Shown here: in pieces, positions 21,344-35,165 of the stretch
Layout of the letters: every line of letters begins with the position of its first letter
How positions within the stretch are numbered: the stretch's first letter is position 1
Assembly (NCBI RefSeq): GCF_010093535.1
Contig: NW_022985162.1
Span: 2,454,637-2,518,636, forward strand
DNA length: 64,000 bases
Direction of reading: 5' to 3'
From: Lindgomyces ingoldianus
Taxonomy: Eukaryota > Ascomycota > Dothideomycetes > Pleosporales > Lindgomycetaceae
The notes under the pieces: generated by a model
Told to the model about the DNA's origin: nothing
Databases searched by the model: none
The model's input: the letters and a program-made list of their open reading frames with translations, nothing else
Translations under genes and position numbers: made by a program

Positions 21344-23223
21344 CTAAGTCAACCCTAACTGACACTGCGTCCCATTCATAGTACAATACACCATCTGGAT
21401 CGGCTCCGCACGAATGCCCTTCGCAACCAACCTTTCCCTCATCTCACTTAACCTAGGACTTGCCTCAGTCTGACTCCTATTCCTGCCTTCCGCATCCTTA
21501 GCTCCACTCCATAACACCTCCGCTGCCGCACTTGCTCTCGGCCAAATCATCCTATCAAGATTAACAGGATCGGTTTGCTCTGCCCACATGTGCGCTTCAC
21601 CGCCTAGAACCAGGTGGTGGAGAGACGGAGGAACGCCGCTGAGTGGGTCATAGGAGTAGATGAGACGCCAGTTGTGGAAGGGCGCGCAGTAGTCGTTGTA
21701 GGGCCAGTATTGGTCGGAAACAGAGGGGTCGAAGTCGAGCCATTGGCCTTTGCCGCAGTCGAGATACTTGACAATCAGTTAGCGAATCTGGCGAGGAGGC
21801 ATAGGGGAGGGGTTTCGGAGCACGAACCCAGTAATTATAGTTCCCAACCAACGCCTTATGTCCCTTTGCAACCACATCTGCGACTGCTTGATCAGATTGC
21901 CATGTCTGGACAATGACATCTTCTCCTAATGTCAAATTCCAATCCAGGAGCATCTCTTCCCAGACAATAGGCGTCAGACCTAAGGAACGGAGCTGATTAT
22001 GATTCCGATCCACAAATTTTTGCATTAGGGGTTGCAAAACCGCTGAATCACTCGATCTCACCGTCTCATCCAACTTATATGCATTTTTATTAACCTCATC
22101 TCCTCCTGTGTGGAAATACGAAGAAAACGGATAAACCCTTGGCAATAAGTCATCAAAAAGCTTTTCCAAAAAACTATCCACAGCCGAGGAATTCAGTTTC
22201 AGCGTTCCAGACGGGGGTTCCGCCGCATAAGTGTCCCAATCTGGCTGGACATTGAACGCAGAAATGAGCTCCGGGTAGCTATACCAGATGGAAGATGTAT
22301 GACCTGGCATATCGATCTCTGTGATCATTTCGACGCCCTGGATTGCGGCATGGTACTGAATGTCCTTGAAGTCTTTCGCGGTGTAGATCAGATCTGGCCG
22401 GTATGCTCCCTTTTTCGCTAGGTCGGGTAGAGCTGGAATATCCAGAGGCCAGGACTGGGAATCCGTGACATGGAGATGAAAGCGGTTCATCTTGTTGTAT
22501 GCAACGGCATCGATCGTCCGCTTGATATCGGCAACAGTGAACCAATTCCTGCTGACGTCGAGATTGACACCTCGATGCATGAACTTTGGCGCATCCATGA
22601 TCTCAACTGGTGCGAGCATTGTATAAGCACCGCCATCCGAATGCTTGAAGAACAACTGCGTAAACGTCGTCAAACCCCTGAGAATCCCAACGGTCGAATT
22701 TGCCTGGATTGTTGCCTCGCCCTCGTTCGTCAACTCTAGCGTATAGCTCTCATCGACCTGGCCGACGAGCGGTTTCGCCACATTCTTCGGATCTGCCTGG
22801 AGTAGATTGAGATGGATAGTCTTGACATACGTCGCCTCCTCCTCACTTGGTTCCTCCCAACCCTTCGGATGAAACTTCCACGGCACAAAGCCGTTCTCAA
22901 AAATCGTCTGATACGTCTGTTTTATCGCAAAATCCACCATATCGTCTGAAGACGGGCTTCCACCATTCGACTCATTATTCCCGTAGCTGCGTTTGTAAAT
23001 CTGTAAGTTTGGGATTCGTTAGCAAAGAGGGTAAGATGGTAAAAAGCACGTACGAGTCTGGTGAGTTCTGGTATGTGATGAAGCCTACTTTTGCGCTAGA
23101 CCAGTTGACTTGCACATCCTTGCCAATCCAAAGTACAGTATTTCCGTGATCATATGATAAGGGAAGTGGCCATATTGCCGTCGCTATAGATGCGAAGAGA
23201 GAGATGGAGATGAAAGACTTCAT
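21344..23223 (-). CDS. Secreted GH20 beta-N-acetylhexosaminidase
   Basis: Three exons on the minus strand: 23,223 to about 23,050, about 23,000-21,828, and 21,766-21,344, for roughly 589 residues. The first intron's exact ends are ambiguous: a GTGCTT or a GTACGT donor, each with a different acceptor, keeps frame. The protein starts with a signal peptide (MKSFISISLFASIATAIWPLP). The GH20 barrel shows HRGVNLDVSRNWF, FHLHVTDSQSWPL, EIDMPGH, the catalytic HTGGDEV Asp-Glu pair, PIVWEEM and, across the second intron, NYNYW-YLDCGKGQW, then the late HMWAEQ. Such NAG1-type enzymes release GlcNAc from chitobiose with substrate-assisted catalysis, in wall turnover or chitin use. It is close to a Crh wall enzyme on the same strand. 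Confidence 0.9.
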
Positions 23224-24059
23224 GCTTCAATCGAATGTGATGCCAAAGTGGGGGTAGCCCCTCACTGCCAACGCGCAAAACAAGAAGATAGGCTTCAATG
23301 AATTGTAGACGTGAGGGAAATGGCCGGTAAAAACAAAGAAAAGAGGGCTATCCCCTCTGAGTACAAGCTCGACGACACAGGAATGAATGGCTAGAGCAAA
23401 GGCACGTATCTATCTACCCTGGAGATCCTGACCTGCAATCTTCTCATGCAGGACCCAGTTTCCGTCAGATGAGGGGAGCAAACTGAAGGAATCTACTGGG
23501 GTCAATGTAGTAAGGAATAGCAATGGATGGCGGGGAGTGCTCATCAAGGTGCGACTTGGGTAGGTGACACCGGAGAGGTGAGGTGGATCTTAGCCGAGAG
23601 GACCACTAAAAAAGCTCCCCGCGTCTTTCATCCTATTCGACAACAGCCAACGCCTATCCCAAAACTGCAGGTAGAGAAGCAAGAGACTGACAGGCAGGAT
23701 TTTGAGTGGCTACCTTGACGTTGAGGCAAGAAATCTTGAGGGTCTATACTGTGGTAGGTTTAGATGAGGTAGTTTCACATAGCATCACGAAACGGTCGAG
23801 CTTTGATTAATATTCTTCGTTTGCTATCGATGCACTCATCCAGCCACATTATCTCTGCCAAGCTATCTACAGGAGCCACATCTCATCTATCATTTCCATT
23901 ATAAACGTGTGATCATTACCTCGAAGCATGTGCTCCGAAGAGGGTTTTGCCCGCCCGAAAAGAGAACCCACAGTATCCAAGCCTAACGCCCCTGCCATGC
24001 CAAAAAAAACAATGTTGAAAATCGATATCGAATCGAAAATGCAGGTCTATCGTATCGTT
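23224..24059. other. Intergenic, hexosaminidase promoter region
   Basis: No gene seen. It holds the hexosaminidase upstream region and the 3' end of the Crh gene. Confidence 0.5.
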
Positions 24060-25508
24060 TTACAGGGTAAAGAAGACGCCGAATAATGCCGCTAATAAAA
24101 CAAGGCCCGCGTTAACTATGAAGGAGTGCGCGCTCGAGGCAGACGGAACAGGAGCAACGGAGGAGGATTGGATTTGGTTATTCTCCAAAACGTTAGCACT
24201 TGAACTGGGAGTAGCGGTTGCTTGCGTGACAAGAAAGCCGCGAGAGTCGTACGATTTCGGCATGGTTGTGATACCAGCCGGAATCGCATAGACCGTCGTG
24301 AAGCCCTGCTGGTCATAGGCAGTAGTCATTATTACCTCAGATCCGCCAGATGAAGCCGATGGCGAGGCTGCAGAAGATGGTGTAGAGGAAGCGGGAAGGG
24401 ATGTCGACTATTGAGAGTTAGCACAATGGGTTTTTGTTTAAAAATAAGGAAGAATCTTACTGACAGGTGCCGAGCTGGGCGGGACGACTTTTCCTGAACT
24501 CGAAACAGTCCACCCGCTTGGTAGCCCGGGATAGTTGGAGTAAGTCACGGTCGCGGCCGCGGTCGACAGAGTGGAAGCCTCAGGTACCCAGGGGTAAACA
24601 CTGGGCTTGACGTAGGTAGAGGTCTCCTTCGGGGTGAAGGGAAGGGGCCCGGATGAAGTGATTGATGGAGAGACGCTTTGGACAGGGCTGCCGCCAGAAT
24701 TGATCTTTCCACCAACAGACTTGATGGATTGCCAAGTACCGGTCTGGTCGCCATAGACATACTGGGTACCAGTAGAATAATCGGAAACCATCAGGGATTT
24801 GACTTGCATGGTAAACGGGCCCTTGGAGTAGTCGGTTGGACCCTGAGCCCACTGGATGGTGCCAGGGGCATTGGCTGAATCACCACCGCTCCAGGCGCCG
24901 AACTTGACCATCATGGGAGTCTGAGGATATTGGTTATCTGAATTGGCTGGTTGCAGAGTCCTGACGGTAACGCCATCGATCTGCCAGATGATCTGGTTCG
25001 CCGTCCATTCAATAGTGTATTTCTTGAATCCAGACTGGCTCCCTGCGTCTGGGTGGAAAGCACCACGATTGTAGGTTGTAGTCTGTCCCTTGCCGAAATA
25101 GTTGGTCTGCACCTGAGCCGAGTCGGCTCCCAGCCATTCCCAGTCGATCTCGTCAAGATCGTCGGAGATCAGGACAAAACTGCTGACAATACCCTTTCCG
25201 GGTGCTGCTTTGAGCATAACCTCAACCTTGCCAAACATGATATACCACTTCGACGTCAGCTGTGGGGAGTCGCCGGACTTGGAGATGGTGAACGAGACGC
25301 CATTCGAGTCGTAGGTCGGGTTGCCCTGCGGGGTGAAGCTGTCGGAGGCGGATGAGAAGTCGATATTGACGGTTCGGCCAAGTGCGGAGTCGGGTGGGCA
25401 GTCGGATCTTGATAGAGGATTGCAGGTGGTGTATGTTTGTGCTAGTGAGGGTGCGACGAGAAGTGCTACGGAAGCGAGAGCGGAGACTGCTCTCGTAGTA
25501 GTCCACAT
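24060..25508 (-). CDS. Crh-type GH16 chitin-glucan crosslinking enzyme, GPI-anchored
   Basis: Two exons on the minus strand, 25,508-24,465 and 24,407-24,060, give 463 residues. The donor is GTCAGT with the better-looking GTAAGA three bases later; only the first keeps frame. Signal peptide 1-24 ends SLAQ. The GH16 domain shows the catalytic DEIDWEWLG (Glu-x-Asp-x-x-Glu, about 119-127), QTNYFGKG, FHPDAG, YTIEWT and MMVKFGAWSGGD. Two Cys near the N-terminus (CNP...DCPP) fit the family. A long Ser/Thr/Pro-rich region and a hydrophobic C-terminus (AGLVLLAALFGVFFTL) after SSAHS suggest a GPI signal. Crh1/Utr2 enzymes transfer chitin onto beta-1,6/1,3-glucan in the wall. It lacks an obvious chitin-binding CBM18. 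Confidence 0.9.
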
Positions 25509-26387
25509 ATCGAATGCGAAGGTGGTGGATAAAGGAGGCCCTGGAGAAGCTCCGGCGAGAGGTAGGGATTTAGTAGTAAGGTTGGTTCAAAGGAATAGCT
25601 GCGAGTATGGAGAGGTAGAGGATGGTAAAAGTGCAAACAATGTGTGTGGTAGGAGCTTAAGAATGGTAATTGAGTCCGTCTATGCTGGTACGAGCTGAGA
25701 GGATGAGAGCAAAGCCGGGTGAGATGGTTGTGACATGGGAGGTAATCATGGGTAGCTGCATGTTAAAAAGGCCCCTTCCAGCCATCTCAATAGCATTCAC
25801 CTACGTGTGAGCTGATACCTTGGTCTGTGGTCATGTGGCGTGCCGCTTTCGCAACCTCGTGTTGGAGGATAAACGGCGAGGTTGGCGAGGGAGCATTGGG
25901 AGGCTGGATGGTTGAAACCCCAGCCACACTTTCCGTGCCCCCCCGCAACAGGGGAAGAGCCTTGATTTTTCGTCCAGCAATGGGAGGTGCGAATCCCACA
26001 AAATTGTTGACAATAATTCTCGAGACTTTGTCAGTCTTGCGATCGAAGTCGTTGATTGCGTGGCCTTCCTCGGAGAGCTGAGCTGGAACATCACCAGCCA
26101 CTCGGCACTCGGCTGTGGCGTCTCCCAATCGAGACCCCGCAACACCACCCCACCTCAATAAAGATTCGTGAGAACTCTATCTTTAGCATCCGCGGGCAAT
26201 CCGACGTATCATTCGCCTTCGACCCTGAGCCTGGGCAATAGTTCCTTGCAGGATTGTTTGGCCTGCATCCTGGACCCGCGGTTTTCGGTGTGGCAAACCT
26301 TGGAAAGCTCTGTGCTCTGAGTCACGGGTTTCGCCTCGCCTGCCTTCAACACCACATCTCTCCACCGTAGCATGTACTAACACCAAC
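25509..26387. promoter_or_regulatory. Divergent intergenic region between Crh and PRO2 genes
   Basis: 879 bp between opposite starts; must hold both promoters. Short frames inside show no motif. Confidence 0.5.
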
Positions 26388-27995
26388 ATGTCTCTCACTA
26401 ACGCAACACCGCTCGAGGTTGCGCAGGCAGCCCGGGTGGGATCTCGCAAACTCGCAATTCTCTCTACCGAGGAAAGGAATGCGGCGTTGACAGCAATTCA
26501 CAAAGCGCTAACCGACGGAAAGGATGAGGTGCTTGCAGCCAATGCGAAGGATTTGGAGGCCGCGAACAAGGCCGCAGAAGGTGGCCAGCTGAGTCAGAGT
26601 CTTGTCAAGAGGTTAGATCTGGGGAAGAAGGGCAAGTATGAGGATATGCTGCAGGGGATATTGGATGTGAGGGAGCTTGAGGATCCAAGTGAGTGATCTC
26701 TATGTTTGCTCGAGTACCTTTAGTATCTCCCTTTAAATTCATCTATAATTCATACGCTCACATCCTCTGGCGAAACATTTTCCCTCCCTATATTGTCTTT
26801 CCAATTCAATTTATAGCCAATTCCTCTCCTATTCTTGATATAATCTCTCTTCAATACTCATATTTCTAAAGTCAACAAAATCACCTCCCGCACCCTCCTC
26901 GACGACAACCTTATCCTATCCCGCAAAACATGCCCCATCGGCGTGCTCCTCATAATCTTCGAAGCACGCCCCGAAGTTATCGCCAACATCAGCGCTCTGG
27001 CCCTCAAATCTGGCAACGCAGCCATCCTCAAAGGTGGAAAGGAATCCTCTCAATCATTTGCCGCGATCGCCTCCATAATCTCTCACGCTTTGTCTACCAC
27101 CGCTGTTCCCTCAGATTGTCTGCAACTAGTGCAGACACACGATGTGATCGCAGATTTACTGAAACAAGATACCTTGATCGATTTGTGCATTCCCAGGGGT
27201 GGCAATAAATTGGTCCGAATGGTGAAAGATAGCACTGCGATTCCCGTGCTGGGACATGCAGACGGAATATGCTGCACTTACCTCCGCGGCGACTACCCCG
27301 TAGAGAAAGCCATAAAAGTCATCATCGACGCCAAGGTGTCCTACCCAGCCGGCTGCAACGCGCTAGAACAACTCCTCGTCGACTCCTCTGCTCTCAGCAC
27401 CACGCTCCCATCCGTCGCAGAAGCCCTCCTCCAAAAAGGCGTGTCTCTCCGCTGTGACGAGCCCGCTCTCTCCGTGCTACAAGAAAAGCTCGACCCGCAT
27501 TCCGCAGCCCTACTCCAAGCCTCAACAGTGTCAGACTACGACTTAGAATTCCTAGATCTCGTCCTTGCCATAAAAACCGTGTCGTCTCTCGACGAAGCTA
27601 TCTCCCACATCAACACGCACTCGTCTCACCACACCGATGCAATCCTGACCGCCTCCGCCTCCCACGCTCAACAGTTCCTCGCAGCTATCGACTCTAGTTC
27701 TGTGTACTGGAACACATCGACACGAATGGCCGACGGCCAGCGCTACGGCTTCGGGACCGAAGTTGGCATCTCAACCAACAAAATTCATTCACGAGGACCG
27801 GTGGGATTAGAGGGTTTGACTATTTACAAGTGGATTATCGAGGGCGATGGGCAGGTTAGTGCTGAGTATGGCGCTGGTGGGAAGCAGTGGAAACATGAGC
27901 CATTGTCGGTTAGGGATGAGGAGTTTGTGGCAAGGAGTGAGGAGGAGAAGGAGATTTTGCGGAAGTTTAGAGCGGGTAAGGTTAATGGAGTTTGA
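26388..27995 (+). CDS. PRO2: Gamma-glutamyl phosphate reductase (proline synthesis)
   Basis: Exons 26,388-26,688 and 26,872-27,995, joined over a 183-nt intron (GTGAGT donor), give 474 residues. This NADPH enzyme reduces gamma-glutamyl phosphate to glutamate semialdehyde, the second step of proline synthesis, in the cytosol. Family marks include RLDLGKKGKYEDML, EDPINKIT at the exon join, CPIGVLLIIFEARPEV, SGNAAILKGGKES, IPRGGN, VLGHADGIC, and SYPAGCNALEQLLV, which contains the expected catalytic Cys. The C-terminal RMADGQRYGFGTEVGISTNKIHSRGPVGLEGLT is typical of ProA/Pro2. The length is close to the yeast protein. The intron is the longest of the well-supported introns after that of 9,555-9,759. 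Confidence 0.93.
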
Positions 27996-28266
27996 AGAGC
28001 TTGCCTTGTGTATTTCAGAAGGAGGGGCTTTGATTCTGAGAATGGAAGACAGATTTTTTGGTGGCTATGGTGCTGATAGAAGGAAGAAGAAAAGTAGAAT
28101 GGTCAACGGCGCTTCAAAATTATTCAAACTCATCATCCTACCGCAATGCTTCCAACACCTCAACACCGTAGACCACCTAGTTATTACCTCCTCTGGATCG
28201 CTACGGGAGACCATATACACTCTAAACTCAATTAGTCGATGAACTATTTAGTTTCCTAGGCCTAAT

Positions 28267-29163
28267 CTACCTCACGCCATTGCCGTCTGCACCCCTTCTC
28301 TCCCAACCAACCCTCATAGAAAACCTCCCACACTGCGGTACCGTCGCGGTATTGCAGTCACAGAACCACCAACTGTTCCCCCCTTCATAAGCCCAATTCA
28401 CGACTAGGCATAATCGGTCCGCGTCAGCGCTGTTCTGTGCGTTGCACTGGTTAATGCATTCATTGAGCGAGGATGTAGTTGCTACTAGACTGCTGGAGGC
28501 ATCCATACCAGAGTTCCGGTACTGGGTTGCGAAGTTGCAATAGCGGTGGAAGGTTCTTGAGGAGTTGTGGGGGAGTGTATGTTGTTGAGTTGAAGGCGGT
28601 GGAGTTTTTAGGAGGAAATGGGGAAGGGGAGAGATTTAGAGATAGAAATAATTTGAAAGAGGAAGGGGTGTTGAGAGTTGCAATGTGGAGGCTGAGATGC
28701 GAGTGATGCCGGCCTGGGAAGAGGTGATTGCTTTCGAGGCTGGTTTAACAATCGTCTTAATTCTAACTCCTATGGTCTGGATCGAGGTCTGTGGATTAGG
28801 TAGAATTTACGTTAGAGGTTTATCAGAAGATTCTGTGGTAGGTCCTGGTCCCATCGGTGTCATCAACGCTGAGCTACCAAGGACTTGTGAGCTGAATGAT
28901 ATAGATTATGTTCTTGTTTGATTCACCTGGGAGCACCATTTGTCCACTTCTATTTGACGAGACTTCCAGCAGCAATACTTCCGCCAAATAGCCCCACATA
29001 GTATCAACAAAGCAATAACCGCAAGAGCTATAAACGCTCGTCTACTCAGTGTGAAGGACCCACGTCCTTTCCCGAACGTGGTTTGTTCAGTCTCCCTAGC
29101 GATTGGAGATGCTGGTTTCTCTACAGCCGGGGCGGTGTTTACCTCGCGCTGCGGCGGATCCAC
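28267..29163 (-). pseudogene. Broken single-pass membrane protein with Cys-rich domain, three in-frame TAA
   Basis: A single minus-strand frame of 299 codons runs from ATG at 29,163 to TGA at 28,267. It is interrupted only by TAA at 28,908-28,906, 28,809-28,807 and 28,638-28,636. The N-terminal part is hydrophilic, then has a membrane helix (AFIALAVIALLILCGAIW) and a Thr/Pro/Ser-rich stalk. The C-terminal domain has NSSRTFHRYCNFATQY, LNECINQCNA, RLCLVVNWAYEGGNSWWFCDCN, resembling fungal extracellular PAN/apple-like modules on type II membrane proteins. Each stop is one C-to-T change from CAA (Gln), in CpA context, as expected of RIP. I found no GT-AG intron set that removes the stops and keeps frame, but an unusual splice pattern is not excluded. 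Confidence 0.6.
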
Positions 29164-30601
29164 GAAAGGGGTGATTCTGAAAATCTGGCTATGGATATCA
29201 GGCCGGACTTTAAGGCCGTTATCATGAGGAACTACTTCTAGGGCGCTGCAGAATGGGACTTCAACGTCTTAGCTTGAGGAGAAGTTGTTTTCATTGGCGG
29301 GGTTACATTGTCTACACGACGGAGCAGGAATGACTACATTCACAAAAAGGGCAGCAATCCCCCCCAACCCAAAAAAGACGAGGCTCAGGCTGAAGCCTGA
29401 AAGACATATTGGACCGTCACCCATTGCTTTTCGTAAATTAGCTGAGATTCAACTCCCCGCAAGCTACAGAGAAGGACTTCGATTCAAGAAAACCACGTCG
29501 TAGTGATTCTTTACCTACTCCCATTAATCATTACACTCCACCACTTCCGGGCTCAATCTTCTATTCCATTTCGCTTGGATATTTCCCCCTTCGCGACCGG
29601 AACAAGCCCACGGATCTCTCCACTCTCCCGTTGTCTTATCGATCCTAGCTCTTCATATCCGTGTTTGCCTCCGAAACATCAGCCCCGAAATTCACCAACA
29701 CTACTCTACCCTACTAATTTTCTGCGAAACCGTTACTGCACTTTCGTCCACAATATGCCTAAAGTGATAATAACTCGACCTCCTTGTACCTGCAACCCAG
29801 TCCTACATAGACCGGGAATATATGTCCCTGAAATTTGTACCTGCCGATGAGCATTTTAGCATTGTCACGGGTTAGAAGTTTGTGCACTCAGGACACGGAT
29901 CCCAAGATGAGAATGTGGTAGCCGGCAGATCAGTTTCACATGTAACGGCTCGGGAGGGATCGCCGAGCCTGCAATATCCTTTTGAGGGCAATGACGTACA
30001 TGAAGTTGTGGATGGTAGGACCGCGGGAAGAAGGGACAGGGGACGAACGGGATGGTAGGGGTGCAAATGTTATACAGCATAACCCTGGAACGTCGCGAGG
30101 ATCAGGAACACATTTTGGGAATGATAGATGTTGATTTCGAGGCATGTTTCCTGAAGATTACGCTTTGTGGGCTTCCATCACATCGGAACTTACTTATCGG
30201 TATGTCTGGTTTAAGGGAGTTTAGACATTTCGTAATTAGGGGAAGAATTCGAGGTTGCCAGAAATCTATCTCTATTCTCGCCAGCAGTCACATACATGCC
30301 TACAGTTAGCTAACTAGACCGGCTTTTATATAGCCCTTTTCCTGCACGTTCTCCTCTTGTAGAAAGTCGAGACAATGTTGACGTAGTCTATCGAGTGTGT
30401 GAGTGATGTGTGAGAATGCAAGTCCCGCTTGACCATGCCTAAAAGAACCCCTGCTCCCAAATCCTCGAATGCATTCCCAGCCAACCAACCATCCATTCCC
30501 AGACCGTGTCATCGCATTATATTGCTCCTTGCGTGGTATCCTAAACTGAAAACCCCATGTCCTAAAAGTCATCTTAACGTCAACGTCCCCAAAGCACCTT
30601 C
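29164..30601. other. Intergenic, no gene seen
   Basis: Short frames on both strands (for example 29,503-29,850 and 30,306-30,572) lack motifs and plausible splicing. It holds the 3' end of the mutase gene. Confidence 0.5.
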
Positions 30602-32376
<1,775 letters not shown>

Positions 32377-33671
32377 TGTCCCCTGCAAGAGCTCTTGAAA
32401 ACTAGGAACTCTCTTTAACGTCTGGCGGGCGAGGTTTAACATGAACCTGGGCTATGGGGAGCGTCAATGGCAGGTGCTGTGGGTGTACGTTGTGGTTGAG
32501 GGGGAGGCGGTGAAATATATGTGGTCTAATGGCGGATTTATCTTCTGCCAAGGGATGAGCTTGACAACTGCTTAGCGCCAAATCCCCACGGACAGGTGGT
32601 GTGTCTGGGCGCAGAGCCCTTCGACGGTTCTACCAGCTCTCCCAGGGCTCTGCAAGGGTTGTCTCGATGCGGAAACGGCCAAAAAGGGGGTCTCACTGTG
32701 CCATCTGGACTCTGCCACCTCGTCTCGATGAGGCGTGTCCGCACTGATTGGTGCTGGTATCGCCCCTTGAATTGCCCCAGAAGCCGTGTCCAACTTAAGA
32801 ATGATGTTGTAATCCAAGTCCAACAGCCCTGCACCTGGCCGAGCTCCTGCTCTCCCAGCCCTTCCTCTGCTGCTGACCACCGCGGGCAGACTGCAGCAGC
32901 TGTCCCAAGGTTGCAAGCTGCAAGAGTGCTATTTTGGCAGATTGGTAGTGCAAATTTGTGGGAAAGAAGTGGAGAGCTTGCGCGTAACCAAGCGGCTTCC
33001 TTGACGACCCACTGACTGGACCGTCACAGCGAGGCTGATCTGTTTCATGCTGCCGTCGTGCTTTCTCAGAGATAGCCCCAAAACCCGCTAAACCCAAGCA
33101 GGCCCATGAGACGAGAAAAGGATCACGGTCTGATTGATGAGAGCAGGGCCTCAACTTATTAAATAAACTGCAAATTCCCGTCGTCAGAGACAGGCTCCTG
33201 TTAATCCTTATATCTAGCACGTCACCCGCCGTTGCCCAGGGACTGGACCCAGACCAGTCGCCCTCGCCAATTCGTTAACTCGTCGACCCCCGAGTTGCGC
33301 GGACCCCGTCTCTAAGTCTTCCACGCCGAGCCTCCCTACCGCTAATTTATCCACGTCCCGCCTCCCCTTCACTGTTCACTCCTTGTCTCCCTCAACACCA
33401 CAACCCCCTCCTCCTCCGCCGCCGCCGCCGCCGCCGCCGTCCTCTGTCCTACGGTGACTTGCGCTCGCGCACACAGCCGCTGCGTACCCGCCATTGTTGC
33501 TGGTGACACCCGTCCGTTGCTGAAGGATTCCTGATTGCGGCGAAGCCCCGTCAACTGCGCGCCCGCCTCTAGTGGACACATTCGCTCTTTTTCTACGACA
33601 ATTTCCGCTGCTCATCCCTCGACAACCCACTTTATTGATTCCCTCTTTTTGTCGTCGCAAGGGTAGCCATC
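32377..33671. promoter_or_regulatory. Divergent promoter region of mutase and transporter genes
   Basis: 1.3 kb between opposite start codons, with a pyrimidine-rich stretch and a CCG microsatellite close to the transporter start. No gene seen. Confidence 0.55.
33416..33439 (+). repeat. (CCG)8 microsatellite
   Basis: Eight perfect CCG units, about 230 bp before the transporter ATG, probably in its 5' leader or core promoter. Confidence 0.9.
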
Positions 33672-35165
33672 ATGTCGGACGAGAAGGTTCGCTCTTCCGT
33701 GGACGCTGGCCGCGATCCGGCCGCGCCAGTCCTCCCTACCGTCAACCCAAATGCCGAAAAGTCACAGCCCGAGCCTGCGACGTTCCATCCCGCCGTCTAT
33801 ATTGCGTAGGTTAATCCAGCGGCCACCCTCCTGCGTTGACAGCGCCTGACGAATTGTGTAGGACGTGGATAACGCTCAGCTCGAGTGTCATTGTCTTCAA
33901 CAAATGGATATTAGATACAGCAGACTTCCGTGAGTACTAGCCACCACCACGCCAAAACTTCCCAAGCTAACAATCGCCGTGCAGACTTCCGTACGTGAAA
34001 CCTTCCCCCTCACCTTTCATCCCTCCCCTCCCCTCCCTCCCCTCCCTCACCTCTGACATATCCTAGCCATCTTCCTGACAACATGGCACTTGGCTTTCGC
34101 GACCTTCATGACGCAATTCCTCGCGCGCTTCACAACCATCCTCGACTCTAGGAAAAAGGTCCCCATGACTGGACGTGTCTATCTGCGAGCCATTGTTCCG
34201 ATCGGAATATTCTTTAGCTTGAGCTTGATTTGCGGCAACCAGACATACCTATACCTCAGTGTGGCCTTCATTCAGATGCTCAAGGTATGTGATATACGGG
34301 GCGCCTGAGGCTGAAAACAAACACTGACATCCAACAGGCCACGACACCTGTTGCCGTCCTCCTCGCGACATGGGGTCTTGGAGTTGCGCCTCCCAACATG
34401 AAGACTCTTGGCAATGTCTCCTTCATCGTCATTGGTGTTATCATCGCCTCCGTTGGAGAAATCAAGTTCGTCATGATCGGTTTCCTTTTCCAGTGTGGTG
34501 GTATCGTGTTCGAAGCAATCCGCCTGGTCATGGTCCAGCGCCTTCTTAGCTCAGCAGAGTTCAAGATGGACCCTCTCGTCTCCCTGTACTACTATGCTCC
34601 GGCATGTGCTCTCATGAACGGCGTCGTCTGCCTCTTCAGCGAATTCCCCCACATGACTCTAGATGATATCTATCGCGTCGGTACCTTCACCCTAACTGCC
34701 AATGCCCTCATCGCCTTCCTTCTTAACGTGTCGGTTGTCTTCCTGGTAAGTCGTTTGAGATTAACCTCATTGACTCTCGCTAACCCTGCCTAGATCGGCA
34801 AGACTTCATCCCTCGTCCTCACTCTCTCTGGTGTGCTCAAGGACATACTTCTGGTCTTCGCTTCCATGTTCCTCTTTGGTGATCCAGTTACACTTCTCCA
34901 GGCTTTCGGTTACAGCATTGCCCTTGCCGGCCTTGTCTACTATAAGCTCGGTGCCGACAAGCTGAAAGAATACTTTGTACAAGGTGGGATGGTGTGGGGC
35001 GAATTTGGCGCTCGCCGCCCTGCTGCTCGCAAGCTACTCGTCTTCGGTGTTCTCCTTGTTACGATGTTTCTACTCCTTGCAGGCCTTGCCCCTCGCTTCG
35101 CCCCCGAGACGGAGAAGAAGTTCACCTCTACCATTGGTAAGATCCTTGGCGAGAAGGGAGCCTGA
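33672..35165 (+). CDS. glfB: Nucleotide-sugar transporter of the TPT family, probably for UDP-galactofuranose
   Basis: Exons 33,672-33,805, 33,862-33,929, 33,985-33,990 (6-nt microexon), 34,067-34,284, 34,338-34,745 and 34,794-35,165 give 401 residues. The N-terminal 45 residues are hydrophilic. About ten membrane helices follow, starting WITLSSSVIVFNKWILDT, then PIFLTTWHLAFATFMTQ, GNQTYLYLSVAFIQMLKA, TPVAVLLATW and the C-terminal KTSSLVLTLSGVLKDILLVFASM. These are triose-phosphate/nucleotide-sugar transporter (DUF250) marks. By position next to the mutase and by Aspergillus precedent it likely carries UDP-Galf into the Golgi. Substrate is inferred from neighbourhood. Skipping the microexon also keeps frame and loses two residues (HF). 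Confidence 0.85.
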
